Under the pieces are notes generated by a model that had not been told where the DNA came from, did not search any database, and was given only the letters and a program-made list of their open reading frames with translations. A DNA stretch of 64,000 nucleotides from Candidatus Obscuribacterales bacterium (GTDB lineage: Bacteria; Cyanobacteriota; Vampirovibrionia; Obscuribacterales; Obscuribacteraceae), in NCBI GenBank assembly GCA_020634035.1, contig JACKCM010000001.1, forward strand, positions 1 through 64,000, written 5' to 3'. Within the stretch, counting starts at the first letter, position 1. Each line of letters opens with the position of its first letter. Positions 17,216 to 26,115 of this stretch are shown in pieces. Both the position numbers and the translations under genes were made by a program.

Positions 17216-17363
17216 CCTAAGAGCTGGCAACTTTTTTGTTGCCGTGTAAATTTTGCACACGCATAGCCGACTACCCGAAAAGCCTATGAATTATGGATCT
17301 ACAGAGGTATTAATTCTCGAAGCTTTGTTTTGCCGGGCAACTTCTTTGTTGCATCAGCATAGG
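17216..17363 (+). mobile_element. Non-autonomous repeat element, copy A (MITE-like)
   Basis: A 148-bp non-coding unit bounded by CCTAAGAGCTG on the left and AGCATAGG on the right. Near each end is a hairpin: GGCAAC-N6-GTTGCC (17226-17243) and GCAAC-N6-GTTGC (17337-17352). A 147-bp copy lies at 59495-59641 in the opposite orientation with matching ends and hairpins, while the centre is poorly conserved. No coding capacity. It could be a MITE or a REP-like doublet; no flanking target duplication is obvious. Confidence 0.65.
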
Positions 17364-17469
17364 CAGTGCTGTGGAAACACCTGGCAAGGCAAAGATACTT
17401 CCCGGAACATGTCTTTAAAAAAAAACCTATACTATCCCTTTTAGTATTTTGGCAATTCCTTCTAGTATT

Positions 17470-18210
17470 TCAACCACCCCATTCCAGACCGCCGGGCAGA
17501 TCCAGAGCAGAATACTCTATGTGAAGGACCCTTCTATGATCCGGCTTCCTGGCTTTACCCGAACAATGAAGCAAAAGCGGCCTCATAAAGAGAACATCAC
17601 CTACCTGACACTCACATAGTTGGCTCTCTCCCCGACTTTTCCAGAGATTGATCTCTTCTTCCGAGAGCTTCCCTGCACTGTGACTGCCAGGCAGCACCTC
17701 GAGGGCGGCATTATCCGCTCCGCAGGCGTCAAGATGAACCCGAGCAGCAAGAATGGACTGCATTACCTCCACCGGCGGTTGCACATGATTAATGCCAGCC
17801 TTCAAAGACCATGGTCCATAGTCCGGCAAATCTATCTTCTCTTTCACCGAGATGGTCAAATCCTGATGCCAGCGCAGATGCCAGTTCACAGTCGAAGTCT
17901 TGTCGAAAAGAATCGCTTTGGTCGCCCTGGCTCCTGTTCCCAGTACTGACTCCACCATCGAGATCAGCTCCTTCTGCCTGGCAAATTCAGAAACCTCGGG
18001 GACAAAATGCAGAATATTGCGCAGGGCAAAACTCTCTCCCTTGTGTTTACGGCTGTGTACGGACTGATGATTTCGAGAGGAGCTCAGCTGACTTTTTAAT
18101 AGCTCCAGCGAAATAGCTTCGAACACGCCGGGCACAATACAGTAGCCCTGGCGCTCAATGGCATCACAAAACTGAATTTCATCTATTGAAGACACAGGAA
18201 AATATAACAT
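17470..18210 (-). CDS. Phytanoyl-CoA dioxygenase (PhyH) family protein
   Basis: A 246-residue Fe(II)/2-oxoglutarate dioxygenase. The metal triad can be read as His115 and Asp117 in WHQD and His215 in LLLHCSG, with Arg226 or Arg227 (PDHRR) to hold 2-oxoglutarate. AALEVLPGSH and GDVLFMRPLLLH are typical PhyH segments. It would hydroxylate a small metabolite in the cytoplasm. The substrate is unknown, since neighbours on either side are unrelated. A small membrane protein is transcribed divergently. Confidence 0.85.
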   Translation of the reverse strand: MLYFPVSSIDEIQFCDAIERQGYCIVPGVFEAISLELLKSQLSSSRNHQSVHSRKHKGESFALRNILHFVPEVSEFARQKELISMVESVLGTGARATKAILFDKTSTVNWHLRWHQDLTISVKEKIDLPDYGPWSLKAGINHVQPPVEVMQSILAARVHLDACGADNAALEVLPGSHSAGKLSEEEINLWKSRGESQLCECQVGDVLFMRPLLLHCSGKARKPDHRRVLHIEYSALDLPGGLEWGG

Positions 18211-18333
18211 CCTTACCTGGCAATAACATACCCTTGAAATTCGGCTCGCTAAATATTCTGACTTGGAAGTAGAATAGAGTTGTTAGTCCAGGATCCCAAA
18301 AGGGTCCGTCGAAAATAAACAAGGAGCTAACTC

Positions 18334-18699
18334 TTGAGCGACAGACTAAAAAACGTAGCCAGAATTCAGTTTAGCCTGTTTCTCCTGCCCCTGGTCTTTT
18401 TACTGTGGGCCTGGTTCCTCTATCTGTCCTATATCACAGTATCCGGAATGCTTATCACCGGCGGACTGACAGCCAGCGCCCTAACCTTCAATCTTCTTGC
18501 CCTGGGCATTTTTCTGGTCTTCGCCCTGCCTCTGAGCTGGCTCGAGTTCAGGTTGGCGAAGCGATGCATCCACAACTATTCGATGAAAGATATCTCGGTC
18601 AATCTCATAGTTTTTCTCTTTATCTGCGGAACAGTATCGGTGGGCTTCAGCCAGAATTTCATCCCGAACCTGCCGACCTTTATCGACGAAGCTATTTGA
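18334..18699 (+). CDS. Small three-helix membrane protein, unknown
   Basis: A 121-residue product with hydrophobic segments at about 12-36, 40-66 and 86-106, separated by charged turns. The start is TTG with AAGGAG at 18321-18326, an ideal spacing. The 3' end overlaps the end of the WD40 gene on the other strand by 8 bp. No family is recognised. Confidence 0.65.
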   Translation: MSDRLKNVARIQFSLFLLPLVFLLWAWFLYLSYITVSGMLITGGLTASALTFNLLALGIFLVFALPLSWLEFRLAKRCIHNYSMKDISVNLIVFLFICGTVSVGFSQNFIPNLPTFIDEAI

Positions 18700-19855
18700 C
18701 AGAAGGCTTCCAGAAACCGACAGTATAGTCTTCTAAGCCGAGGGCGATGCTGCGTCCATCGGGAGACCATGAGAATACTGCCGGGAAGACGTCTTCAAAC
18801 TCTTTTCCTTTCTCGGCGCGATAGCTGGTCACCCGCTTGCCGCTTGAAGCATCGACAATAACGACGATATCCGCGCTATCGCTGACTGCCAGTCTTTTAC
18901 CATCCGGAGACCAGTAGAAAACAGGAAAATCATCACCGGTCTCTATTGTATTGCGCACCTTATCTGATACCGGATCATAAATCTCTATGCCATGATGGCG
19001 ATCAATAGCCAGGTATTTACTGTCCGGAGACCAGACGGCATGCTTGATACCTTTGAGTTCGCGAATAGTCTTGCCTGTCTCAGCGTTCCAAATGTGCAGC
19101 GATTTAAATTTTTCTGAAAAATTGAAACTGATCGCCGCCAGTTTAGAGCCATCCGAACTCCAACTTACCGAGTATGTTTTGTGGCGCATCGGTTCATAGG
19201 TATACAGCTCTTTGCCGCTGCCAATATCGACCACATGAACACCGTTGGCATCTGCAATGGCAAGCTTCTTGCTGTCTTTGCTCCAGACCAGACCGGTCAC
19301 ATAAGAGAGCACCTCTCGCCAGCCGTCCGAGCCGGTGTTTCCAGCGGCATCCCGAGGCAGGATGGGATTCCAGCGCCTTTCAGGATCGAAGTCTTTGCCT
19401 CGCTCGCTGCTGCGCATCTTCACCAGCTTGCCACTGGTCGCATCAAAAATAAAAACGTTGAGATAGTGACAGACAGCCACATATTTGCCGTCAGGAGACC
19501 AGGATACAGGACACCAGTTGTCTCGGAGCATATTAGTGTCGGCTTTTATAGTGAAGCGACGATCAACCACCGATTCTTTTCGAGGATCTAACTCCATCAA
19601 GACATCGCCGGAGACAGCGTCCATAATTGCCGCCACATGCTTTCTATAACCGACCACCAGCTTTTTGCCGCCGGGCGCCCAGGATATCGAACCCACATAG
19701 GTCTCTGCGGGCAGATGCTGCTTGGACGCTTCAGCCTGCACCGTATTCGGCACCAGCGCAAGAAGCGCTGCCAGCAAAATTGAAGTCTGGCGCAACCTAG
19801 AAAGTGACCGAGACCGAGCCTGAGTCAGATCCGGAGCGGCGAAATCAAGGATCAT
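18692..19855 (-). CDS. Exported seven-bladed WD40-type beta-propeller
   Basis: A 387-residue protein. A positive N-terminus and hydrophobic stretch (TSILLAALLALVPNTVQA) form a signal peptide. After it come seven repeats with the SWSPDGK(K/R)LAV hallmark, each about 45 residues, enough for a closed seven-bladed propeller. It likely serves as a protein-interaction scaffold in the periplasm or at the surface. The ATG overlaps the TGA of the upstream TPR gene as ATGA, so the two are translationally coupled and probably act together. No catalytic residues are evident. Confidence 0.85.
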   Translation of the reverse strand: MILDFAAPDLTQARSRSLSRLRQTSILLAALLALVPNTVQAEASKQHLPAETYVGSISWAPGGKKLVVGYRKHVAAIMDAVSGDVLMELDPRKESVVDRRFTIKADTNMLRDNWCPVSWSPDGKYVAVCHYLNVFIFDATSGKLVKMRSSERGKDFDPERRWNPILPRDAAGNTGSDGWREVLSYVTGLVWSKDSKKLAIADANGVHVVDIGSGKELYTYEPMRHKTYSVSWSSDGSKLAAISFNFSEKFKSLHIWNAETGKTIRELKGIKHAVWSPDSKYLAIDRHHGIEIYDPVSDKVRNTIETGDDFPVFYWSPDGKRLAVSDSADIVVIVDASSGKRVTSYRAEKGKEFEDVFPAVFSWSPDGRSIALGLEDYTVGFWKPSVK

Positions 19856-20748
19856 GACTGATTCTCCTTCACTATCTGCTTCATCCTGCTTCGACAGGTA
19901 CGATATAGATATTCGTCATTGTTGGCGAATTGAGTTCTGTTCAATTTTTTGTGCACCGCCGCCCGGACATGGTAAGCCTCGAAATACAGAGGCTCCCGAG
20001 AAAGTATAAAATTCAAATCAGCCAGAGCCTGGTCATATTTAGACTCTTCGAGATAGCCCCTCGCCCGAAAAAGGCGGGCTTCGAGACTATCTTTATCTAG
20101 AGAGAGCGCTTTGCTGCAATCTTCAATAGATTCTTTCCAACCTTGATTATTGCCCTGATTAATCCTCGCCCTGGCCACATAGAACCAGGCTTTGTCATCA
20201 GAAAGCGAGATGGCTCGGTCACATTCTTTAAGAGCCCTTTCCGGCTGGTCGAAATGCCCCAGCGCTCTCAACGCATGACCTTCGGGCGAATTCTTGTTCT
20301 TGGCTAAAATCTTTGCAGCGGTCCAGAGGGTCTGGGAGTAGTCGTGCAAGCAAAAATAGCAGCGCGCCAGCATAACCATCGCCCGGTGGTCTCCGGGCGG
20401 CAGCAAAGGAGCGGCAGTCTTCAAATCCTTCGCCGCTTCCTGATAAAGACCATAGTCCATCAACTTTCCGGCACGATTCAAATAGAACTCAGCCTTCTCT
20501 GTGGCGCTGCCTACAGGGCTGGACAAATTCCTGACTGCAGCGCTGAACTCTTTGAAGCCAGGCAGTGGGACCGTCTTCTGGGTGGCAGGTTCGGCCGAGA
20601 CCCTGACGTCTGGCTCCCAGTCATCATAGTTCTCGGCATCACCGACAGCCGTAGCCGACTGCCCCAGCATGGAGAGCGCGATTATAGAGCTGAGCACCGC
20701 CGCAATTCTATCCGAAAGACAGCCCTGGCTTTTTCTGTATAAAGTCAT
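19852..20748 (-). CDS. Exported TPR protein
   Basis: A 298-residue protein with signal peptide (AAVLSSIIALSMLGQSATAVGDA) and about five TPR-type helix pairs between residues 80 and 285, for example AEFYLNRAGKLMDYGLYQEA and LEARLFRARGYLEESKYDQA. It is probably a periplasmic scaffold. It is the first gene of a two-gene operon with the WD40 propeller, with a 4-base start/stop overlap. The pairing of two pure interaction folds suggests a complex. Confidence 0.85.
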   Translation of the reverse strand: MTLYRKSQGCLSDRIAAVLSSIIALSMLGQSATAVGDAENYDDWEPDVRVSAEPATQKTVPLPGFKEFSAAVRNLSSPVGSATEKAEFYLNRAGKLMDYGLYQEAAKDLKTAAPLLPPGDHRAMVMLARCYFCLHDYSQTLWTAAKILAKNKNSPEGHALRALGHFDQPERALKECDRAISLSDDKAWFYVARARINQGNNQGWKESIEDCSKALSLDKDSLEARLFRARGYLEESKYDQALADLNFILSREPLYFEAYHVRAAVHKKLNRTQFANNDEYLYRTCRSRMKQIVKENQS

Positions 20749-20915
20749 AAAAGCTTAGTCCCTGCTTAGTCCCAGAACCTTTTCATAACCCAGGCATTCT
20801 ACCTCAATCAACATAGCATAGCCATTTTCCAAATAGGGTTAATTATGCCCTCGAAGCCGGGCCAGCGACCGCATGGGGGATAACACGGTGGCTCAAGAGC
20901 TGGGACTGAACCATA

Positions 20916-21386
20916 ATGACAGATATTATGAGAGACTTGCCCAGATTAAAGCTTAATCGCACCCCAGCAATAGACTGGGTGAAGGTCTTTCAAGGAATCT
21001 GTCTTAGTGGTAGCGTATTAGGTGCGCTGACTTTCTCTTCACTAGCGGCCATGCTGGTGGCAAGCGCTATCAGAGGCGACCTGTCCATGCACGATGCCGT
21101 GAGCTATATCCCAATTTTTCTCATATTGAGCTTTGCCTTCTCGCTACACATCCAATCTTTTATCAATCGCCACCGCCAGGCCAAAGAGCTTGCCCTGGAG
21201 CAGTCTATTCTATATTTCGCACAGCAGAGCGGTCCGGGCGCGGTCAGCATTCCTGAAGTCTCACTGGGATGCGGTCTTAGAATATCTCAGACAGAGACCA
21301 TTCTCAATCAAATGAGCGCTAGAGGAATCTGTCGCATAGACGTCAATCAGGACGGGCAGCTGATATACACTTTCTCGATTCGATAA
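20916..21386 (+). CDS. Two-helix membrane protein with winged-helix-like C-terminus
   Basis: A 156-residue product. Two hydrophobic segments (about 26-52 and 62-83) are followed by a cytoplasmic domain at 90-156 that resembles a winged helix: a helix (AKELALEQSILYFAQQ), VSIPEVSLGCGLRISQTETILNQMSARG as helix-turn-helix, and a beta wing at the end (ICRIDVNQDGQLIYTF). Membrane-bound winged-helix proteins can sense envelope state, but here DNA binding is inference. It lies 36 bp upstream of the exported metalloprotease on the same strand, so it may control or be coexpressed with it. Confidence 0.65.
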   Translation: MTDIMRDLPRLKLNRTPAIDWVKVFQGICLSGSVLGALTFSSLAAMLVASAIRGDLSMHDAVSYIPIFLILSFAFSLHIQSFINRHRQAKELALEQSILYFAQQSGPGAVSIPEVSLGCGLRISQTETILNQMSARGICRIDVNQDGQLIYTFSIR

Positions 21387-21422
21387 CAAGATTGAATTGT
21401 TCGAATCGGGCATAAAACTGCA

Positions 21423-22901
21423 ATGACAAAAGACTTTCTGTCTTCGACAGCACCGAAAAGCCCCTTTGCGCTCTCAGCTTTAACCATAGCGATTGTGACC
21501 AGCCTGACCCCTGGCACAGCTCTGGCGCAGCAAGAAGGCAACAGACTTTTAGACGGTGTCTCTGTGCCCTATGAAGCGGTGAAAGAATATAACCACACCG
21601 TTGACCTTGCCAGGCAATCGCGCTTTGAAGAGATGGAGCCGACCATAAAAAAGCTGGTCGAGCAGCATCCTGATGTCTCTATCCTGCACTGGCAGTATGG
21701 CAGGGTTCTGATGGAGAGAGGCAAGTATGCTGCGGCCTTTGGTGAGCTTGAAAAATCAATCAGAATCAAACCGGATAGAGCAGAACCCTACTTGCATCTC
21801 GGCAATGTCGCAGCCAGACTGGGTAGATTCGATGATTCTCTAAAAGCGCTTAGAACTTATCTAAAGCTAAAACCGGACAGCTCGGTTAAAACTCTTATCG
21901 AAGCACAGATCAAGGCGATTACCAGACAGAAATCCGATATCGCCTCTGCAAGCGGCAAGAGTCCGCCGGGGACCTATCTTGGTCTTGCTACCATAAGCGG
22001 CGTCAGACGCTTTACCGAAGAGCGCATGCCACTGAAAGTCTTCATCGGCTCCGGTGCTGGTCTCGAGGGATTCAGACCTGCCTGTAGACATATTCTGGAA
22101 GATAGCTTCAGTACCTGGCAAAAAGAATCGGCAGAGGTGGTCCGTTTCAGTTATGTCGAGGATGCAAAAAAGGCAGACATAGAATGCCACTTCACCAACG
22201 ATCTGACCAGAGTACCTGTGGTTATCGAAGGCGGCCATACTATTTTTGTCGATAGCACAGGAGGCAGAGTAAGCGCCGAAATCGTCATTCTGATCAAAGG
22301 TGCCGACGGTAAAGTCAACTCTGATGACTTTTTACGCGCCATCGCCCTGCATGAAATCGGCCACGCCCTGGGCCTGGCCGGTCACAGCGACAGTGCCAGC
22401 GATATCATGTTCGCCTCGGTCAGCCACGAGATGCACAACCTGTCGCCCCGGGACATTGCCACTCTTAAAGCGCTCTATAAGCTTCCACCTCGCCCTCTCA
22501 CACTCCACCTGGAGGATAATCAGCGCTTCAGTCTCGCCGAATCTTCAAAATCGAGATCCTTCAAAGTCTGCCAGGAAGGCACCGAACTGCTGCAAAAGAA
22601 CAAAGACTATAATGGGGCGATCAAAAAATACCGAGAAGCGACAGAACTCAATCCGCAGCTGACCGTCGCTTTTCAAAACCTTGCCATTGCCCTCAATATG
22701 CAGGCCGTCGAGAATTACAAGAGTGGAAAAGACGCAGCGGCACTCTCGATGTTCAAAGATTCCATAGAGACAGCCGAGAAGCACGGCACGCCGAAAGAGT
22801 TACTGCGCAAGTTTATTATGAATTATCAAATCGTCCTGAAAGCCCTCGGCAAGAGCGACACCATGGCAGAAACAGATAAGAAACTGAAAGAGTTAGACTA
22901 G
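21423..22901 (+). CDS. Exported matrixin-like zinc metalloprotease with TPRs
   Basis: A 492-residue protein. Signal peptide up to about residue 35 (TPGTALAQ), TPRs at 55-165, a metzincin catalytic domain at about 185-355 with HEIGHALGLAGH (310-321) and Met-turn DIMF (327-330), then further TPRs at 380-480. The zinc motif is complete (three His, catalytic Glu, structural Gly), as in peptidase family M10A. No cysteine-switch propeptide is seen. TPRs on both sides of a matrixin domain are unusual and could present substrates. It is probably cotranscribed with the upstream winged-helix membrane gene. Confidence 0.9.
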   Translation: MTKDFLSSTAPKSPFALSALTIAIVTSLTPGTALAQQEGNRLLDGVSVPYEAVKEYNHTVDLARQSRFEEMEPTIKKLVEQHPDVSILHWQYGRVLMERGKYAAAFGELEKSIRIKPDRAEPYLHLGNVAARLGRFDDSLKALRTYLKLKPDSSVKTLIEAQIKAITRQKSDIASASGKSPPGTYLGLATISGVRRFTEERMPLKVFIGSGAGLEGFRPACRHILEDSFSTWQKESAEVVRFSYVEDAKKADIECHFTNDLTRVPVVIEGGHTIFVDSTGGRVSAEIVILIKGADGKVNSDDFLRAIALHEIGHALGLAGHSDSASDIMFASVSHEMHNLSPRDIATLKALYKLPPRPLTLHLEDNQRFSLAESSKSRSFKVCQEGTELLQKNKDYNGAIKKYREATELNPQLTVAFQNLAIALNMQAVENYKSGKDAAALSMFKDSIETAEKHGTPKELLRKFIMNYQIVLKALGKSDTMAETDKKLKELD

Positions 22902-22968
22902 ACCGAATCAAACCAGAATTGATACAGCCAGGTCGCATAACACCATATTCAGTATCTTTTCGAATTTC

Positions 22969-23049
22969 TCAGCGAGCCACCAGTCGGTACATCGCATAGT
23001 AAATCAAACAAAGCGATCCCACCATCGCCAATCCGGATAGAACGTTCAT
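22969..23049 (-). CDS. 26-residue single-helix membrane microprotein candidate
   Basis: An ATG frame of 26 codons and TGA encodes MNVLSGLAMVGSLC and then LIYYAMYRLVAR: one hydrophobic helix with a positively charged end. GTGAGGAAAA precedes the ATG at good spacing. The size and shape resemble small subunits such as KdpF, but no kdp genes are near, so this is only a shape likeness. It lies alone in a 246-bp gap. Confidence 0.42.
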   Translation of the reverse strand: MNVLSGLAMVGSLCLIYYAMYRLVAR

Positions 23050-23147
23050 ATGCTTTTCCTCACCTGATACGAGAGGGTAGTAACGTGATCATGATAAAGG
23101 ATACGATCCATGCGTTACTTTACTGTGACTGACATCAGCAAATAATT

Positions 23148-23837
23148 TCAAGGGCTGGACTTCATTCCCAGCGCGCGCGCCCGGCCGATATCGAGATCAC
23201 CGGGAAATTTCTGCCCCAGCTTTCTCAAAGCGAGTCCGCGAAAGTAGAAGGCTCTTGCATCCCCGGCATTGCGCTGAATCGCTTTGTTCAAATAATCGAC
23301 AGCATATTTATATTGACCGGTGCGATAATAGGCTTCTCCGGCGGTACTGAATGCGGCACCAGGATGAGAGTCCAGCTTGATTGCCTGTAGACAATCTAAT
23401 AAAGCCAACTTATAACGCTTAATCCGTAAAAAAGCCTCCGCCCGATTAGCATAGAGATAGTCTGCACGGTTATAGACTCTGAGGGCAAAGTTATAATCTT
23501 CGACTGCTTTGTACCAGTCGTGATTCATCGAATCACAAAAGCCCTTCACGCTATATAATTCGAGCTTGTAATAAGGATAGCCCAGCAAATCCACCGCTTT
23601 GAAATCCCGACTGGCTGCCTGGTAATTGCCCAGTTTCTTATGATAGAGACCACGCTCGAAATAGAGGCAGGCATCATTGGGGTCGGCATCGATAATGGCG
23701 TTCATGACTATAATCGATGCCCGGGTATCGGCTATATCTTCTTTGCTCATCCCCTGGGCCGAAGCCGGTCCGATTTCTAATAAAAGAAACGCAACCGCCA
23801 TAAGTCTTTGAAGATATCCCGGAGTTTTGAAAGCCAT
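23148..23837 (-). CDS. Exported TPR protein
   Basis: A 229-residue protein with signal peptide (LMAVAFLLLEIGPASAQ) and about five TPRs from residue 35 to 220, such as ACLYFERGLYHKKLGNYQA and AFSTAGEAYYRTGQYKYA. It is probably a periplasmic or surface scaffold. It is monocistronic by spacing. It resembles the other exported TPR proteins in this window in layout but not closely in sequence. Confidence 0.82.
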   Translation of the reverse strand: MAFKTPGYLQRLMAVAFLLLEIGPASAQGMSKEDIADTRASIIVMNAIIDADPNDACLYFERGLYHKKLGNYQAASRDFKAVDLLGYPYYKLELYSVKGFCDSMNHDWYKAVEDYNFALRVYNRADYLYANRAEAFLRIKRYKLALLDCLQAIKLDSHPGAAFSTAGEAYYRTGQYKYAVDYLNKAIQRNAGDARAFYFRGLALRKLGQKFPGDLDIGRARALGMKSSP

Positions 23838-23984
23838 AGCGGATATATCATAGCAAGGTTTTTCGAACGGAGCTTTTGCCAGCTGATCTAAGCCCCCGGC
23901 AATGGGGTAAGATCATAGAGTCCCTGGCTAATAGTTCCAAAAATTCAACAGATTCACTAGATTCTAGAGGACCAATTACATCCA

Positions 23985-26084
23985 ATGCCCGACCAGCGGA
24001 TAATTATTCTGGGGGGAGGATTTGCCGGAGTACAATGTGCCCGGACTCTGCAAAAGCTGCTTCCCGGAGCCGAATACAAGATAGTTCTGTTCAACAAAGA
24101 GAACCATATGGTTTTCTCACCCCTGCTGGCCGAGGTTGCCAGCGCAGCCATCAAAGCTAAAGACGTGGCTGCCCCCCTGCGACAACTGCTGAATGGAGTC
24201 AAATGCCGAACCGAAGAGGTGCTCAGCGTTAATCTCGACGAAAGCTTCATTGAATACGAAGGTTTCGATCTGACCAGGCGCCGCATGGACTATGATCATC
24301 TGGTGATCGCCTGCGGCAACACCACTAATTTTGCCACCGTTCCGGGCATGAATGAGCACGCCATCCCCTTGAAGAGCGTAGGAGACGCCCTCTATCTTCA
24401 GTCCCACGTCATCGAGCAGATGGAAAAGGCAGAGGTCTGCGACGATCCTGATTTGAAGAAAAAGCATCTCTCATTCACCGTAGTTGGTGGCGGTTTCAGC
24501 GGCTGTGAAATAGCGGGCGAACTGAATGAATTTGTCAAAGAGAGCGCTCGCTACTATGAAAGCATCAACAAAAACGAAGTAACCGTCAACCTCATCCACG
24601 GACATTCTCAGATTCTGCCCGAGGTGAGCCCCTCTTTACGAGAGTTCGCCCGCAAGAAAATGGAAGCCCGGGGAATAAACTTCTACCTCGGTCAAAAGGC
24701 AACCCGTGCCACCCCGGAAGGTGTCTTTCTGACGGACGACACCTGTGTCTGCGGTGAGACGGTGGTCTGTACCATCGGCACTACACCTTTGCCCTTAGTA
24801 GAACGGTTGGCAGTGAAGAAGAACCGGGGCAGGATCATGACCGAAGCAGACATGTCCATACCTGGTTTTACCAACGCCTGGGCCATAGGAGACTGTGCCG
24901 CTGTACCCAATGCAGCCGCCGGCGGAGAGCTGTCGCCTCCTATAGGACAATTCGCCGAAAGACAGGGCAAACAACTGGCCGAAAATATCGCTGCTCGATT
25001 GAAGGGTGGGAACACAAAACCTTTTTCCCATTCCTCTCTCGGTCATCTCTGTGCCATCGGCGGACTAAACGCAGTGGCAGAAATCGGGGGCATACACATA
25101 TCGGGATTTCCTGCCTGGTACCTCTGGCGAACTATTTATTTGATGAAGCTGCCGTCCTTATCCCAGAAGATCAAAGTCGGTATAGAATGGGCATGTGATC
25201 TTATTTTTCCGCGCGACCTCGGCTATGTCAAAGTGGACAGAACCAAGAGCATTTCCCGGGCATTTTACTCTGCCGGTGACTATGTATTCAGAGAAGGCAG
25301 TCCCGCCACGGACTTCTTTGTAATACAGCAGGGCAAGGTCGATATTCTTGTCTGGAACGAGAAAAAACAGAGCGATGAACTGGTGGCTGTGCTGGGCAAA
25401 GGAGACTTCTTCGGAGAAGCGGCATTAATTGCCGACCGACCCAGAAATGCCTCGGTGAGAGCCAGAGAAGATTTGATGGTGGTTAAAATAGGCAGCAATT
25501 TATTTACCGAGATGTCAAGCCATCTCACTCCGCTTAAGGATGCCATGGTTCAAGCAGGTCGGCGCAGGACCAATGTATGGCAGAATATTCCTGAAGTTCA
25601 GAGCCTGCTCATGAACATGCCCCTGAGCAAAATTATCGAACCCGTTCCAGGCGACATCCTCGCTGCCGATGATCTTATTGTCGGTATTCTAGAGCAGTTT
25701 CAAAATCGAAACCTCGACTTCTGTTGTGTACTGAACGGCGACAAGAAGCTTGAAGGGGTCGTTACCCGCTCGGATCTGATCAGAACCATAGAGATGGCAT
25801 CTGCCCTCTCTGAAAAAGAAGACGAGATAATCAGGGTCGGACACATAATGCACCACGAGCCAATTTCCATAACCAAGACTGAATCGACCGAAGTGGCAGT
25901 ACTGACCATGCGCGAACATGGGCTGAAGACCCTGCCTGTGGTCGACAACAAACAAAATAATCGCCTGGTCGGCTGCATCCGCATAGAGACGATTCTATGT
26001 CATCTTGTCCGCGAGTTGACCGACAAACAAGCTATAAGGATAACCGAGATGGACATGGCAAACCCGCTCTACAAGCGCGGCTGA
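23985..26084 (+). CDS. NDH-2-type NADH dehydrogenase fused to cNMP-binding and CBS domains
   Basis: A 699-residue fusion. Residues 1-410 are a type II NADH:quinone oxidoreductase-like flavoprotein: FAD motif IILGGGFAG (8-15), NADH motif VVGGGFSGCEIAGEL (167-180) and the second FAD motif WAIGDCAAV (299-307). Residues 425-508 are a cyclic-nucleotide-binding domain with cassette GDFFGEAALIADRPRNASV (473-491). Residues 548-675 are two CBS motifs, which often bind adenine nucleotides. Together they suggest NADH oxidation at the inner membrane face gated by nucleotides. The start has AGAGGA upstream at a long spacing. Cyanobacterial NDH-2 paralogues are known, but this tail is unusual. Confidence 0.88.
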   Translation: MPDQRIIILGGGFAGVQCARTLQKLLPGAEYKIVLFNKENHMVFSPLLAEVASAAIKAKDVAAPLRQLLNGVKCRTEEVLSVNLDESFIEYEGFDLTRRRMDYDHLVIACGNTTNFATVPGMNEHAIPLKSVGDALYLQSHVIEQMEKAEVCDDPDLKKKHLSFTVVGGGFSGCEIAGELNEFVKESARYYESINKNEVTVNLIHGHSQILPEVSPSLREFARKKMEARGINFYLGQKATRATPEGVFLTDDTCVCGETVVCTIGTTPLPLVERLAVKKNRGRIMTEADMSIPGFTNAWAIGDCAAVPNAAAGGELSPPIGQFAERQGKQLAENIAARLKGGNTKPFSHSSLGHLCAIGGLNAVAEIGGIHISGFPAWYLWRTIYLMKLPSLSQKIKVGIEWACDLIFPRDLGYVKVDRTKSISRAFYSAGDYVFREGSPATDFFVIQQGKVDILVWNEKKQSDELVAVLGKGDFFGEAALIADRPRNASVRAREDLMVVKIGSNLFTEMSSHLTPLKDAMVQAGRRRTNVWQNIPEVQSLLMNMPLSKIIEPVPGDILAADDLIVGILEQFQNRNLDFCCVLNGDKKLEGVVTRSDLIRTIEMASALSEKEDEIIRVGHIMHHEPISITKTESTEVAVLTMREHGLKTLPVVDNKQNNRLVGCIRIETILCHLVRELTDKQAIRITEMDMANPLYKRG

Positions 26085-26115
26085 GACAATGTTTTAGACG
26101 CCACCACATGCAGCA

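Noticed and set aside
20873..20956. 27-codon frame overlapping the winged-helix membrane gene start
   Set aside because: No ribosome site and it overlaps the better supported gene in another frame.
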